Shown here one piece after another: positions 52,676 through 60,881 of a DNA stretch of 64,000 nt. Within the stretch, counting starts at the first letter, position 1; every line of letters begins with the position of its first letter. This DNA comes from Acidobacteriota bacterium (GTDB lineage Bacteria > Acidobacteriota > Thermoanaerobaculia > Multivoradales > JAHZIX01). The stretch lies in NCBI GenBank assembly GCA_034211275.1, contig JAXHTF010000004.1, positions 25,106 to 89,105 on the forward strand. The letters run 5' to 3'. The notes below the pieces were generated by a model. That model was not told where the DNA came from, searched no databases, and saw nothing but the letters and a program-made list of their open reading frames with translations. The translations under genes were made by a program, and so were the position numbers.

Positions 52676-53836
52676 ATGAGCAGCCGGGTCGCCCTAGTCG
52701 TACATCAGGATTTAAAGACACTCCAGAAGATCTGCGGGTCCATCTCGCGAGCCGGTTTGATGGTGGTGTCCGATTCCTCCAGCGCGTCGGCCCTCGACCG
52801 GATGAAGGAAGGCGCGTTCTCGATGCCGGACGTCCTGGTCACGGAGCTCGATGGCCGGCGGTCGGAGCGAGCCGGGCTGTTGGAGTATCTGCGGGCCAAC
52901 CCGCTGACGGAGACTTTGCCGGTGGTGATGCTGGCGTCGGATGGGGAGAAGGGCGAAGAAGCGCGGCGCCGGGCCCTGAGCTTGGGAATCAGCCACTGGG
53001 TTCTTCCCCCCTTCGATGACCAGGACGTCGAACAGAGTCTGCTCGCAGCCTTGGATGCGCAGCCGGAGCAGCGCCCCCTCACCGGCTCTCTCGATCAGCT
53101 GGGTTTCGCCGACCTGGTGCAGACGCTGGAGGTCAATCACAAAACCGGTGTTCTGACCTTCACCAACGGGCCGCTCACCGGGACGCTGTGGTTTCGGGAA
53201 GGTCAGGTGGTGCACGCCGGTACCGGCGAGGGTTTGAGGGGGAGGGAGGCCTTCTACTCCCTCGCCCTTTGGGAGCGCGGGCTGTTCGAGGCGAGCTTCA
53301 GCTCGATCTCGGTGCCGGAGACCATCGGTGAGCGCACCTCCTTTTTGCTCATGGAGGCGATGCGGCGCAAGGACGAAGCGAGACGTCAGGCCGAGGCTCC
53401 ACCCCATGCGGCGCTGCCGGATCCGCCGCCACCGCCGCCGCGGGAGCTACTGGCCTTGCACCGTGGTCTAACCCTGCTCAACGTGGCTGCGTCCTATGCC
53501 TCGGATTATGTCGAGGGCAAGCTGCTGGAACGCCGGTTGGAGTCGGTTCGGGAGGAATTGGCCGAGGAGCATCCGGTGCTGGAGCGCTTCCAGGTCCGGT
53601 CGAAAGGTCGGGTGGTGGTCGAGGAGCGGGAGGACCTGCCCGAGACGGAGGCATTGGTTCTCGCCGTGGCGCTGTGGCTTCGCCGTCTCTTCGAGCGCTT
53701 GGAGCATGGGTTGCCCGGACGCTTCGACCTGCAGCGGCTGAAATCGGTGACCGGGGCAGTGCACGACGATTTGGAAAGTCTAGGCTTTTACGCCGCTCTG
53801 GGATTGCCGGCGGCCAGTGAGGAGAGCGAGGGATGA
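52676..53836 (+). CDS. Pseudo-receiver / DUF4388 regulator
   Basis: This is a 386-residue protein. The N-terminal ~130 residues have a receiver fold, but the phospho-acceptor position is Glu57 (LVTEL instead of LLxD) and the conserved Lys is Pro111 (WVLPPF). It therefore cannot be phosphorylated normally. Residues ~138-240 are a DUF4388 (PATAN-like) domain (GSLDQLGFADLVQTLEVNHK...GTLWFREGQVVHA). The rest is helical. It is read with the PYP-like gene (4-bp overlap), so it may transmit that protein's signal. Related proteins occur in myxobacterial and acidobacterial motility or small-GTPase loci. Confidence 0.82.
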   Translation: MSSRVALVVHQDLKTLQKICGSISRAGLMVVSDSSSASALDRMKEGAFSMPDVLVTELDGRRSERAGLLEYLRANPLTETLPVVMLASDGEKGEEARRRALSLGISHWVLPPFDDQDVEQSLLAALDAQPEQRPLTGSLDQLGFADLVQTLEVNHKTGVLTFTNGPLTGTLWFREGQVVHAGTGEGLRGREAFYSLALWERGLFEASFSSISVPETIGERTSFLLMEAMRRKDEARRQAEAPPHAALPDPPPPPPRELLALHRGLTLLNVAASYASDYVEGKLLERRLESVREELAEEHPVLERFQVRSKGRVVVEEREDLPETEALVLAVALWLRRLFERLEHGLPGRFDLQRLKSVTGAVHDDLESLGFYAALGLPAASEESEG

Positions 53837-54825
53837 ACGAAGAGCTAAGCCACCTGAGCGCCGCCGACATCGACAGCCTGCCCTTTGGCTATGTCGCCCT
53901 GGGCGTCGACGGTACGATTCGCAAATACAACCGCTACGAGGCCGATCTGGCGCGCAAGGATCCGCAGGAGGTCTTGGGCAAGAATTTCTTCCGGGAGGTG
54001 GCTCCGTGCACTCAGGTGCAGGAGTTCGAGGGACGCTTCCGCAGCTTCGTCGAGGGCGAGAACGAGGAGCCGACGCTGGAGTTCGATTTCGAGTTCGACT
54101 TCCGCCACGGCAGCCAGCAGGTGCGCATCGCCTTCGTTCGCTCTCCCCTAGAACAAGAGATCATCATGACCGTCAACCGGGTGCGGGACCTGGGGTTGCC
54201 CCACTCGGCGGTGCTGGAGCAGGACATCAGCCGGGGCCGCCTCGCAGACTCCGAGGGGCAGCCGGTGGTGGCCACCCGTCAGGATTTCTGGGTGGCGTTG
54301 GAGGCCACCTTCGAGGGCTCGTCACCGGAGGAGCGGCAGGCGGCGCAGCATCGGCTGGGGGCCCGATGGGGTCAGCTTCACGCCCTACGGGTGGAGAGCT
54401 TCGTTCAGCGGGAGCATCTGCGCACTCTCCGGGAGGTCGAGCTGCAGGTGGCTCTGGAGAGTCTGTCCGGCTCCATCGGCAATATGGGGCTGGGACGCTT
54501 CGATGTTCACCTGGGCTATCGGGACCGCGGCCTGCTGCTGGTCACCCATCACCAAAGTCCCTTCGCCTCCATGCTCTCGGAGCGCGAGGGTTTCCGCTGC
54601 GCGATTCTCGCGGGACTCCACGCAGGCTTCCTCTCCTACGTCGCGGGTCGCCATCTGGTGGCGCGGGAGATCACCTGCAGTCAATCCGCCGAAGCTCCGT
54701 GCCGCTTCCTGGTGGGCACCGAGCGACGCCTGGAGCGGCTCTTCGATCCGGTGGAGGGCTCGACGGACGACCTATTGCTCCAGGCGCTGGGCGTCCGGTC
54801 CGCCCCCGGAGCCGACGATGAGTGA
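53833..54825 (+). CDS. PYP-like PAS / V4R sensor protein
   Basis: This is a 330-residue protein. Residues ~10-125 align closely to photoactive yellow protein: IRKYNRYEADLARKDP then GKNFFREVAPC. Y32, E36 and C59 correspond to PYP Tyr42, Glu46 and the chromophore-binding Cys69 at a constant offset of ten. Thr50 and Arg52 are Ala40 and Lys42. Residues ~170-325 are a V4R (4-vinyl reductase) small-molecule-binding domain with C282 and C290 (REITCSQSAEAPC). It may be a light or ligand sensor. No tyrosine ammonia-lyase or pCA ligase is in the window, so the chromophore is unproven. Confidence 0.85.
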   Translation: MNEELSHLSAADIDSLPFGYVALGVDGTIRKYNRYEADLARKDPQEVLGKNFFREVAPCTQVQEFEGRFRSFVEGENEEPTLEFDFEFDFRHGSQQVRIAFVRSPLEQEIIMTVNRVRDLGLPHSAVLEQDISRGRLADSEGQPVVATRQDFWVALEATFEGSSPEERQAAQHRLGARWGQLHALRVESFVQREHLRTLREVELQVALESLSGSIGNMGLGRFDVHLGYRDRGLLLVTHHQSPFASMLSEREGFRCAILAGLHAGFLSYVAGRHLVAREITCSQSAEAPCRFLVGTERRLERLFDPVEGSTDDLLLQALGVRSAPGADDE

Positions 54826-55027
54826 GCGGGATTCCAAGCCTGCCGCCCTGGGAGATTTGCTCGATCGGGTGAGCTGGGACTACGACCCGGAAGCGGAGCG
54901 GCTCTCCCCCCTGGTCTCCACCGAGCGCTACTTCCGCGACTTCCCCTGGGAGCCGGAAGGAGTCTTCGAGACTCCCGCCAAGGGGCCGGCACCGAATCCC
55001 GAAGCTTCCCAAGACACCTCCGACTGA
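54818..55027 (+). CDS. Small protein of the PYP-V4R unit
   Basis: A 69-residue frame starts ATG eight bases inside the end of the PYP-V4R gene (MSERDSKPAALGDLL) and ends PEASQDTSD. It is acidic and proline-rich, with an aromatic block (WDYDPEAERLS, RYFRDFPWEPEG). No family was recognised. The overlap with the upstream stop suggests coupled translation and a shared function, perhaps as an adaptor. Confidence 0.6.
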   Translation: MSERDSKPAALGDLLDRVSWDYDPEAERLSPLVSTERYFRDFPWEPEGVFETPAKGPAPNPEASQDTSD

Positions 55028-55278
55028 CCGCTCCCAAGAAGCTCTTCCCAGGGGGCGCGTCGTGCGAGCCTCGTCCTCGAGGGGAGGGTTTGGCCGGCAT
55101 GCGGCGACCGCCCTGCCCCGGGCGACTGCGCACCGGCGGCGAGGCGCGATATCCTGTTCTCGAAGCGCGGGTTCTCGAAGCGGGACTTTCCGAAGAGCGG
55201 GAGTTCCGCCGGCGACAAATCGAAACACGAGGGGTCGAAGCATGGCGGCCCGAGGAATACGGTAGCCGGGAGAAGAGC

Positions 55279-55608
55279 ATGGCCTATGACCCGGGAGTAG
55301 CCCAGCGTTTGCGGGAAGCGCTCCAGGAACGGCAGGATATTCGGGAAAAGAAGATGTTCGGCGGTCTCGCCTTTCTGCTCGGCGGCAATATGTGCTGCGG
55401 AGTGGTGGGGGACGAGATCATGGTGCGGGTGGGAGCGGAAGCCTACGAAGCGGCGTTGAATCATCCCCACGCCCGCAAAATGGACTTTACCGGTCAACCT
55501 CTGCGCGGATTCGTCTATGTCGCCGCCGAGGGCATTGAGGACGATGAAGAGCTGGAGGACTGGGTGCAGCGGGGGGTGGACTTCGCTGCTTCCTTGCCAC
55601 CGAAATGA
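55279..55608 (+). CDS. TfoX N-terminal domain protein
   Basis: This 109-residue protein begins MAYDPGVAQRLREAL and carries REKKMFGGLAFLLGGNMCCGV, the hallmark of TfoX_N proteins. Family members include competence regulators, but stand-alone copies like this one have no proven role. It overlaps the downstream folate gene by ATGA. Confidence 0.88.
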   Translation: MAYDPGVAQRLREALQERQDIREKKMFGGLAFLLGGNMCCGVVGDEIMVRVGAEAYEAALNHPHARKMDFTGQPLRGFVYVAAEGIEDDEELEDWVQRGVDFAASLPPK

Positions 55609-56324
55609 GCCCTGACGGGGCGCCGCCCGCAAAGCCCGAAGACAGGCCCGCGAAGCCTGAAGCCTCGCCAGCGAGTCCGGAAGCCTCGCCAGCGGAGCGC
55701 AAGCAGCGCCTGCGTCAGGACCTGCGACAGCGGCTGGAGGCTTTGACTCCGGAGCAGCGGCGCCGGCGGGGAGAGCGGGTGATGGAGCACGTGCTCGCCC
55801 TGCCGCAGCTGGCCTCCGCCCGCCGCGTCTTCACCTGCCTCTCCTTCGGGTTGGAGGTGGACACCTGGCCGCTGGTGGACCAGCTGCTGGCCCAGGGCCG
55901 GGAGCTATTCGTGCCGCGGGTCGAGCGCGGTGATCCGCAGATCTACGTTCATCCCTATCCCTCACCTCTGCGCACCCTCTCCTTCGGTCTGCGCCAACCC
56001 CTGGCCCTCGAGGCCGGGGGCACCGCGGCGCTGGCGCCGGAAGACCTCGACGACGGTCTGGACGTCGCGCTGATCCTCGGTCTCGGCTTTGACGCCGACG
56101 GCTACCGCCTGGGCTACGGCGCCGGCTATTTCGACCGCTTTCTCCACGCCCGCCCCTTCCCGGCCATCGGCCTGGCCTACGACTGTCAGCTGATGGACCA
56201 GCTGCCGGTGGAGCCCCACGACGTGCCCATGGCGGCGGTGGTAACGGAGAGCGGGGTACACCACCCCGCCCATCCCGCTGGTTCACCGGCGTCGCCGGAG
56301 GTCCCTTCGGACCAGCATCGCTGA
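55605..56324 (+). CDS. 5-formyltetrahydrofolate cyclo-ligase
   Basis: This 239-residue enzyme converts 5-formyl-THF to 5,10-methenyl-THF with ATP. The core includes RRVFTCLSFGLEVDTWPL and the substrate loop GLGFDADGYRLGYGAGYFDRFL, diagnostic of the family. The first ~30 residues are a Pro/Ser/Glu-rich tail from a short imperfect repeat (KPEASPASPEASPA) absent from most homologues; an internal start is possible. Confidence 0.92.
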   Translation: MSPDGAPPAKPEDRPAKPEASPASPEASPAERKQRLRQDLRQRLEALTPEQRRRRGERVMEHVLALPQLASARRVFTCLSFGLEVDTWPLVDQLLAQGRELFVPRVERGDPQIYVHPYPSPLRTLSFGLRQPLALEAGGTAALAPEDLDDGLDVALILGLGFDADGYRLGYGAGYFDRFLHARPFPAIGLAYDCQLMDQLPVEPHDVPMAAVVTESGVHHPAHPAGSPASPEVPSDQHR

Positions 56325-56685
56325 GCGAAATCCATTCTTCGCTGATGGAGTCCCCGGGCTTCTCGGTACCGCCACAGGGGGACCCTCTCGAAGTCCTGGT
56401 GCCGGTGCAGCGGACCTCTCTCCGCAAGGATTTCCACTAAGACGCCGGCACCGCCGCGGGCTTCCCCTGTCACCGATCTTCCGTCCTGCCTGATCGGTCC
56501 GCCTGCAACCTCCCGCTCTCTGCTTCGTACCAAAGAGTAGTTTTTGCGTGTTTTCGCTGTCGGTAGTTTTTCTATCTGTGCGTGGCGTAGAGCAGGGCCT
56601 ATCCTGAGCCGAGGAGCCTGCCCGCTTCTAGAGGATTTCTGCGCCCTTTGCATCGGCGCTCCGCGCCGGCCCTGGAGGTACAACG
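56325..56685 (+). other. Intergenic stretch, probable promoter region
   Basis: No gene is supported in about 360 bp. The segment 56535-56580 is locally AT-rich (GTAGTTTTTGCG and GTAGTTTTTCTAT, a near repeat 30 bp apart) and is the likeliest place for the promoter of the three-gene module downstream. GGAGG lies just before the next ATG. Confidence 0.4.
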
Positions 56686-57300
56686 ATGAAGCTCCGTTGG
56701 CAGGATTGGCTGGCTGGTTTGATGATCTTGGCGGCGGTGGGACTACTCATCGCCACCGGTGTCAAGCGTCTCAACCGCCCTCAATTGCCTCCCGTCGATT
56801 TGGCCCAGAGCACGCCGGTCGAGCCCGAGACGATCCTCTCCGCCGAGAATTTCACCTTTGAAGGCCCGCCTCCGGAGACCTCCGGAGATCGACTCCTGGC
56901 CCTTTTCGTGGTCACCGCCAAAGTTTGCGATCCCTGTATCTCCGAGATGTCGGACTACCTGGCCATGCTCGACGACCTCGATCTGGCCGGGGTGCCCCTG
57001 GAACCGGTGGCGCTGGTCTTCGAGCATGACGAGGCGTTGGCGCGGCGTTTCCTCGGCACCTCGGCCCTTCCGTTGGCCGGCGCCTACGGCTATCCCGGCG
57101 GCCTGGTGCAGCTCTTGGGGAAGCACCCCAAAGGCATCGTCCTCCAGCAGCTGGTCTTCATCGATACCCACACCGACACCCTTTTCTATCGAACGCTTCT
57201 GCCGAGCTCGATCACTCCGATCGAGCACAAGCAGGAAATCCTCGGGCGCATGGTGGAAGCGTTCCACCGGCAGCGCACCGAGACTCTCGTCAACCTCTAG
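56686..57300 (+). CDS. Membrane-anchored thioredoxin-like protein
   Basis: This is a 204-residue protein with one N-terminal membrane helix (~8-25) and a thioredoxin-like fold facing out. LFVVTAKVCDPCISEM carries C81-x2-C84 where TlpA/thioredoxin-like proteins hold their active site. It lies 13 bp before the Cys-rich peptide gene, so a redox role on that peptide is plausible but unproven. Confidence 0.75.
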   Translation: MKLRWQDWLAGLMILAAVGLLIATGVKRLNRPQLPPVDLAQSTPVEPETILSAENFTFEGPPPETSGDRLLALFVVTAKVCDPCISEMSDYLAMLDDLDLAGVPLEPVALVFEHDEALARRFLGTSALPLAGAYGYPGGLVQLLGKHPKGIVLQQLVFIDTHTDTLFYRTLLPSSITPIEHKQEILGRMVEAFHRQRTETLVNL

Positions 57301-57313
57301 AAAGGAGGCATTG

Positions 57314-57559
57314 ATGCTTCGGAGGATTCTGCAAAACCGTACGGCCCGTTTGGTCCTGGCTGGCTTCGTCCTGGTGCTCGCCCTCGGCATGTTCCAGGCC
57401 GAAGAAGCGGAGGCCTGGGGCGGACCGTGCTGGATGTGTGTGTCCTACGACCTCTGTGGTCAGTCCGGGTTCGGCTATGAGGACTGTACCGTGACCAGCG
57501 GTGGCCACGGCTGTCTGCCGCAGTGCACGCCGCTGGGCGGGCCCTGCTTCTCGAATTAG
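57314..57559 (+). CDS. Secreted cysteine-rich small protein
   Basis: This is an 81-residue protein. A signal peptide (MLRRIL... hydrophobic 12-27, AEEAEA cleavage site) is followed by a ~46-residue mature part with seven cysteines (39, 42, 48, 58, 67, 71, 78) and many Gly. AAAGGAGG lies directly upstream. In layout it recalls the short NVEALA-type secreted peptides of Bacteroidota that neighbour beta-propeller lipoproteins, although the sequence differs. An odd number of cysteines leaves one free or intermolecular. Confidence 0.75.
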   Translation: MLRRILQNRTARLVLAGFVLVLALGMFQAEEAEAWGGPCWMCVSYDLCGQSGFGYEDCTVTSGGHGCLPQCTPLGGPCFSN

Positions 57560-57675
57560 TGACCTAACTCCCTGCGGCCTCTTCGGAGCCCGATTCCGCC
57601 GGTTTCGCCGGTTCTTCGGGTTTCGGGGGGGCCGGTCCCTTGAGCCTTCTCATCCACAGCTTATCGGAGAGGATC

Positions 57676-59076
57676 ATGGCCGATTTCTTCCCTTCGTCTC
57701 GTTCGCTGACCTCGTGGCTGCTCGGTATCTCAGTGCTCGGTATCTCAGTGCTCGGGCTCTTCCTGCTCGCCGGCTGTGGCCATCCAGCCGGCGGAGATTC
57801 GGGCTTCGGCAACGAGCCTCTCTCGGAGATCGAAGAGCCCGAACGCCGCCTCGCGCTGCGCATGGAAGTGGAAGGTCTGCTAGGAGAGACCGAAGACGGT
57901 GAGAAGGGGCTTTTGGGACGGCCGACGGGAGTGCGAGTGGACTCCGAGGGCAATATCTATGTTGCGGACCAGGCGTCCGTCAAGATCAAGGTTTACGATC
58001 GCTCCGGAGCTCTGCTGCGGGAGCTCGGCGGCCGCGGACGAGAGCCGGGGCGTTTCATGCGCATCGAGGCCTTCCACATCGACCGCGAGGACCGGGTTAT
58101 CGTCGCTGACGGCAACGACCGGCAGCTGACGGTGCTCAGCAAGACCGGTGAGCTGCTCTTCGAGCATCCCATGGACCTCGAGACCATGCTCTGGCCGCGG
58201 TCCATTCAACAGCTTCAAGACGGGCGGTTCGCCTTCGTCTACCGGTTGCCCAAGGAGCGCCGAGACGGAACTCCCTGGCCCCAGAGCGAGTACTTCGTTC
58301 ATCTCTACGACCAGGACCTGCAGGAGCGGCAAGGAGTCCTGGCGACGGTGGAGGACTTCGGGCCGGTGGACCATTTCCTCAACGACGCTTACTCGCAGAT
58401 CTGGCCCGGTCACATCTGGCAGCGGCGGGACGGTTCCATCCTCTACGCGCCGGGGCTCTACCGCGGGGAGATCCACGTCTATCGCCAGCAGGACGGCGAG
58501 TGGCGCCACGCCGAGACCTGGGACGGCTATGTGGCTCAAGATCCGCCGTTGGTGGAGGTCGATGCGGAGGCCCAGCACAATTACTTCAACGTGCAGATCA
58601 CCAACGAGAGCGGCAAGCGGGCGGCCCGCATCCGCAATCAGAGCCGCGGCATCTTCGAGCTGACGGACGGCCGGGTGGTGCACTTCACCGTGCTGACCGC
58701 CGGCAAGGACTCGATGGAAGTGATGTTCGGCGCCGAGATCTTCTCGCCGGAGGGGGAACTGGAGGGCTATGGAGTCTTACCCCAGATCACCGATCACCAC
58801 CACACGGAGCAGTTCTACATCGATTGGAAGGACGAGGAGGACCGCTTCTACGTCCGCGAGGCCACCGACCGCTTCGTGGTGTGGATCGCCCGGCTGACCC
58901 AGGGTGGAGAGCTGGACGGCCCGGTGTGGGGAGTCCGTCCGGCCTCGGATCACGGCGCTATGAATCACGGCGAGACGGATCACGGCAACACGAACCACGG
59001 CAACATGAACCACGGCAACATGAACCACGGCAACATGGAGCCCGCGGACGAGGAAGCCCCAGGGGGCGATCCTTAG
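57676..59076 (+). CDS. 6-bladed beta-propeller lipoprotein
   Basis: This is a 466-residue protein from the ATG with GGAGAGG upstream. The lipoprotein signal ends LLAGC. NHL-type blades are seen (GRPTGVRVDSEGNIYVADQA, RIEAFHIDREDRVIVADGN). The last ~30 residues are a His/Asn-rich repeat (NHGNM units) that could bind metal. It resembles the BF3164-like propellers that accompany small secreted peptides. It likely sits on the membrane as a binding scaffold. A start 12 codons upstream is less likely. Confidence 0.8.
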   Translation: MADFFPSSRSLTSWLLGISVLGISVLGLFLLAGCGHPAGGDSGFGNEPLSEIEEPERRLALRMEVEGLLGETEDGEKGLLGRPTGVRVDSEGNIYVADQASVKIKVYDRSGALLRELGGRGREPGRFMRIEAFHIDREDRVIVADGNDRQLTVLSKTGELLFEHPMDLETMLWPRSIQQLQDGRFAFVYRLPKERRDGTPWPQSEYFVHLYDQDLQERQGVLATVEDFGPVDHFLNDAYSQIWPGHIWQRRDGSILYAPGLYRGEIHVYRQQDGEWRHAETWDGYVAQDPPLVEVDAEAQHNYFNVQITNESGKRAARIRNQSRGIFELTDGRVVHFTVLTAGKDSMEVMFGAEIFSPEGELEGYGVLPQITDHHHTEQFYIDWKDEEDRFYVREATDRFVVWIARLTQGGELDGPVWGVRPASDHGAMNHGETDHGNTNHGNMNHGNMNHGNMEPADEEAPGGDP

Positions 59077-59190
59077 GGCGGGCGCCGCCGCAAAGAATCT
59101 CGGAGGAAGCTGAAGCGGGAAGTCTTCCCGACCTCGGCATTCTTCGGGATGCGGAGCACTCCCCGGGGGCGGTGGAGGGGCTCCACAATA

Positions 59191-59225
59191 CGATGCCCCG
59201 GAGCGATGGACGCTCCGGGGCATCG
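59191..59225. terminator. Bidirectional hairpin terminator
   Basis: A 14-bp perfect stem (CGATGCCCCGGAGC with GCTCCGGGGCATCG, 7-nt loop) lies between convergent genes, 114 bp past one stop and 25 bp past the other. There is no T tract, but stem strength and position fit a shared terminator. Confidence 0.65.
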
Positions 59226-59250
59226 GTCTATTCCGGCGAGGGGGTAGCCG

Positions 59251-60066
59251 TCAGGGCTGGGTGGTATCCACCACGGCGTCGGCCGGCATCTCCATGCGCG
59301 AGGTGTCGAAGGCCTCGCCGAAGGACCAATCCCAGATCTTGCTCTCGGCGTAGACGGTGTGATCCAGCAGGTAAATGGTGTAGGCGGTGGGAACTTTCAG
59401 GCCGTTGACCATGGTCCATTGGTCGTAGACCAGGACGTGGGGCTCGGTGTGCTCCTGCCCCTCCGGGAGCAGCGCCTGGTACGTCACGATGTACTCGTTG
59501 GCCGCCAGCTCGTAGGTCTCCGGGTGGATGTACAGAACGTAGTAATCGTCCGGAGTGTCCCCGACCCCGGGATCGTAGGTCATCTTCACCGTGTGGTACT
59601 CGGTGGGGTCGTCCCAGAGCTTGGCGGTACCGGGTTCGCCGAGGTTGACGCCGGGGTCCTTGGCCAGCCAGGGGAGATTGACGAAGTAGTAGTTGAGCAG
59701 CGCCAGGAAGCGCGGCGGGTAGGGGCTCTCCCAGTTGATTCCCCAGGCCTTTTCGCCGTCCCAGGCCATGGACATCTCCGTCCCCAGCATGTCGATGTAG
59801 GCCCGGCGGGATCCCTGCTCGACCACGACCCGGCTTTTCGAACCGGCCTCGCCGTTGCCGGCGGTGAATTGATCCGAGAAGGCGACGGTGGGGGCTGTAG
59901 CCCAGGCCTCCATGCCCCCGTGGGCTTCGACCATGCGGTCGACGAGGGTCTCGGCGTCGAGGCTGTCACCCTCGGCGGCGGCGTCCAGAGTCCAAAGGGG
60001 GAGAGCGAGGAGGGTCAGCGCCGCGGCGAGACCCAGGATGCGAAGGGAAACGAGCCGATGGATCAT
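59251..60066 (-). CDS. Exported LolA-like (outer-membrane-lipoprotein-sorting-type) protein
   Basis: This is a 271-residue protein with a signal peptide (hydrophobic 6-28, then AAAEG). The mature part starts LDAETLVDRMVEAHGGMEAW, the opening of LolA-like half-barrel proteins, and later strands (YDQWTMVNGLKVPTAYTIYL) continue the pattern. It probably carries lipid or another hydrophobic molecule in the periplasm. It is monocistronic. Confidence 0.72.
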   Translation of the reverse strand: MIHRLVSLRILGLAAALTLLALPLWTLDAAAEGDSLDAETLVDRMVEAHGGMEAWATAPTVAFSDQFTAGNGEAGSKSRVVVEQGSRRAYIDMLGTEMSMAWDGEKAWGINWESPYPPRFLALLNYYFVNLPWLAKDPGVNLGEPGTAKLWDDPTEYHTVKMTYDPGVGDTPDDYYVLYIHPETYELAANEYIVTYQALLPEGQEHTEPHVLVYDQWTMVNGLKVPTAYTIYLLDHTVYAESKIWDWSFGEAFDTSRMEMPADAVVDTTQP

Positions 60067-60500
60067 GGGACTGTCCTTTCTATGGGCCCTTCCGGGGCCC
60101 TTTCTGGAAGGCTGCCGGAGGGGCAGCGAACCGGCGGTGTTGTTGAGGCCGGTGGTGTTTGAGAATCCATGCAGACTCTACCCCAGGAAGCGGGGCAGAA
60201 GCTCGCCCGGGGATACGGGGCGGCGGGGGAAGTGGTTCAGGGGAGGGTCGAAAGAACCCGGTTGGCCTGAGCCCCGGCGGGTGGGGATAAGGGAGTACCG
60301 GGGCTCAGGCCGGGCCGGGAGGAGGTGGGCGGCGAGACCGCCCGAAGCTCGAAGCGTTGGCTATCGGAATCCGTTCAGAACTGCATCGGGTAGCTTCGAG
60401 CTTTTATTCCCGAATTGCAATGTGAGTATATCTGGGATCTCCTGGGAGTCAAGGACTTTTCCTCCTCGAGGAGGGGATTGGAGGGGGCGTGGAGGAGCGT
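60067..60500. other. Intergenic stretch with strong hairpins
   Basis: No gene is supported. GGCCTGAGCCCCGG (60264-60277) and CCGGGGCTCAGGCC (60298-60311) form a 14-bp perfect stem with a 20-nt loop. A separate 14-bp palindrome CCTCCTCGAGGAGG (60461-60474) lies 26 bp past the panD stop. Either could end the pan transcript; neither has a T tract in the right direction. The promoter of the LolA-like gene should be near 60100. Confidence 0.5.
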
Positions 60501-60875
60501 TCAGTCCGTGACGGGAGTGCCGTCGCCGGGCCGGTGGAGGAAGCGGACGAAGCGGTTCTGGTCGTCCACCAGGATCGCGGTGGGCTCGATGGGTTTGTCG
60601 GTGAGCTCGAAGCCGATGATGATGATCTCTTCACCGGCTCGGATCATGCGGGCGGCGGCGCCGTTCATCTCCACCATGCCGGAGCCGGCGGGGCCCAGGA
60701 TGACGTAGGTCTCGAGGCGGGCACCGGAGGTGTTGCTCACCACCAAGACCTTCTCTCCTTCCCACAGCCCGACCTTTTCCACCAGCTCGGAGTCGATGGT
60801 GATGCTGCCGATGTAGTCGATATCGGCTCCGGTGACAACGGCCTTGTGAATCTTTGAACGATAAATCCAACGCAT
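60501..60875 (-). CDS. panD: Aspartate 1-decarboxylase
   Basis: This 124-residue pyruvoyl enzyme makes beta-alanine from aspartate for pantothenate. DYIGSITID contains the Gly24-Ser25 self-cleavage site that forms the pyruvoyl group. KIHKAVVTGAD at the start and MNGAAARM are conserved. Full length; last gene of the pan cluster, 6 bp after panC. Confidence 0.95.
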   Translation of the reverse strand: MRWIYRSKIHKAVVTGADIDYIGSITIDSELVEKVGLWEGEKVLVVSNTSGARLETYVILGPAGSGMVEMNGAAARMIRAGEEIIIIGFELTDKPIEPTAILVDDQNRFVRFLHRPGDGTPVTD

Positions 60876-60881
60876 AGCATT

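Noticed and set aside
56186-56683. 165-residue minus-strand frame upstream of the thioredoxin-like gene
   Set aside because: It partly overlaps the folate gene, has no family match that I recognise and no ribosome site.
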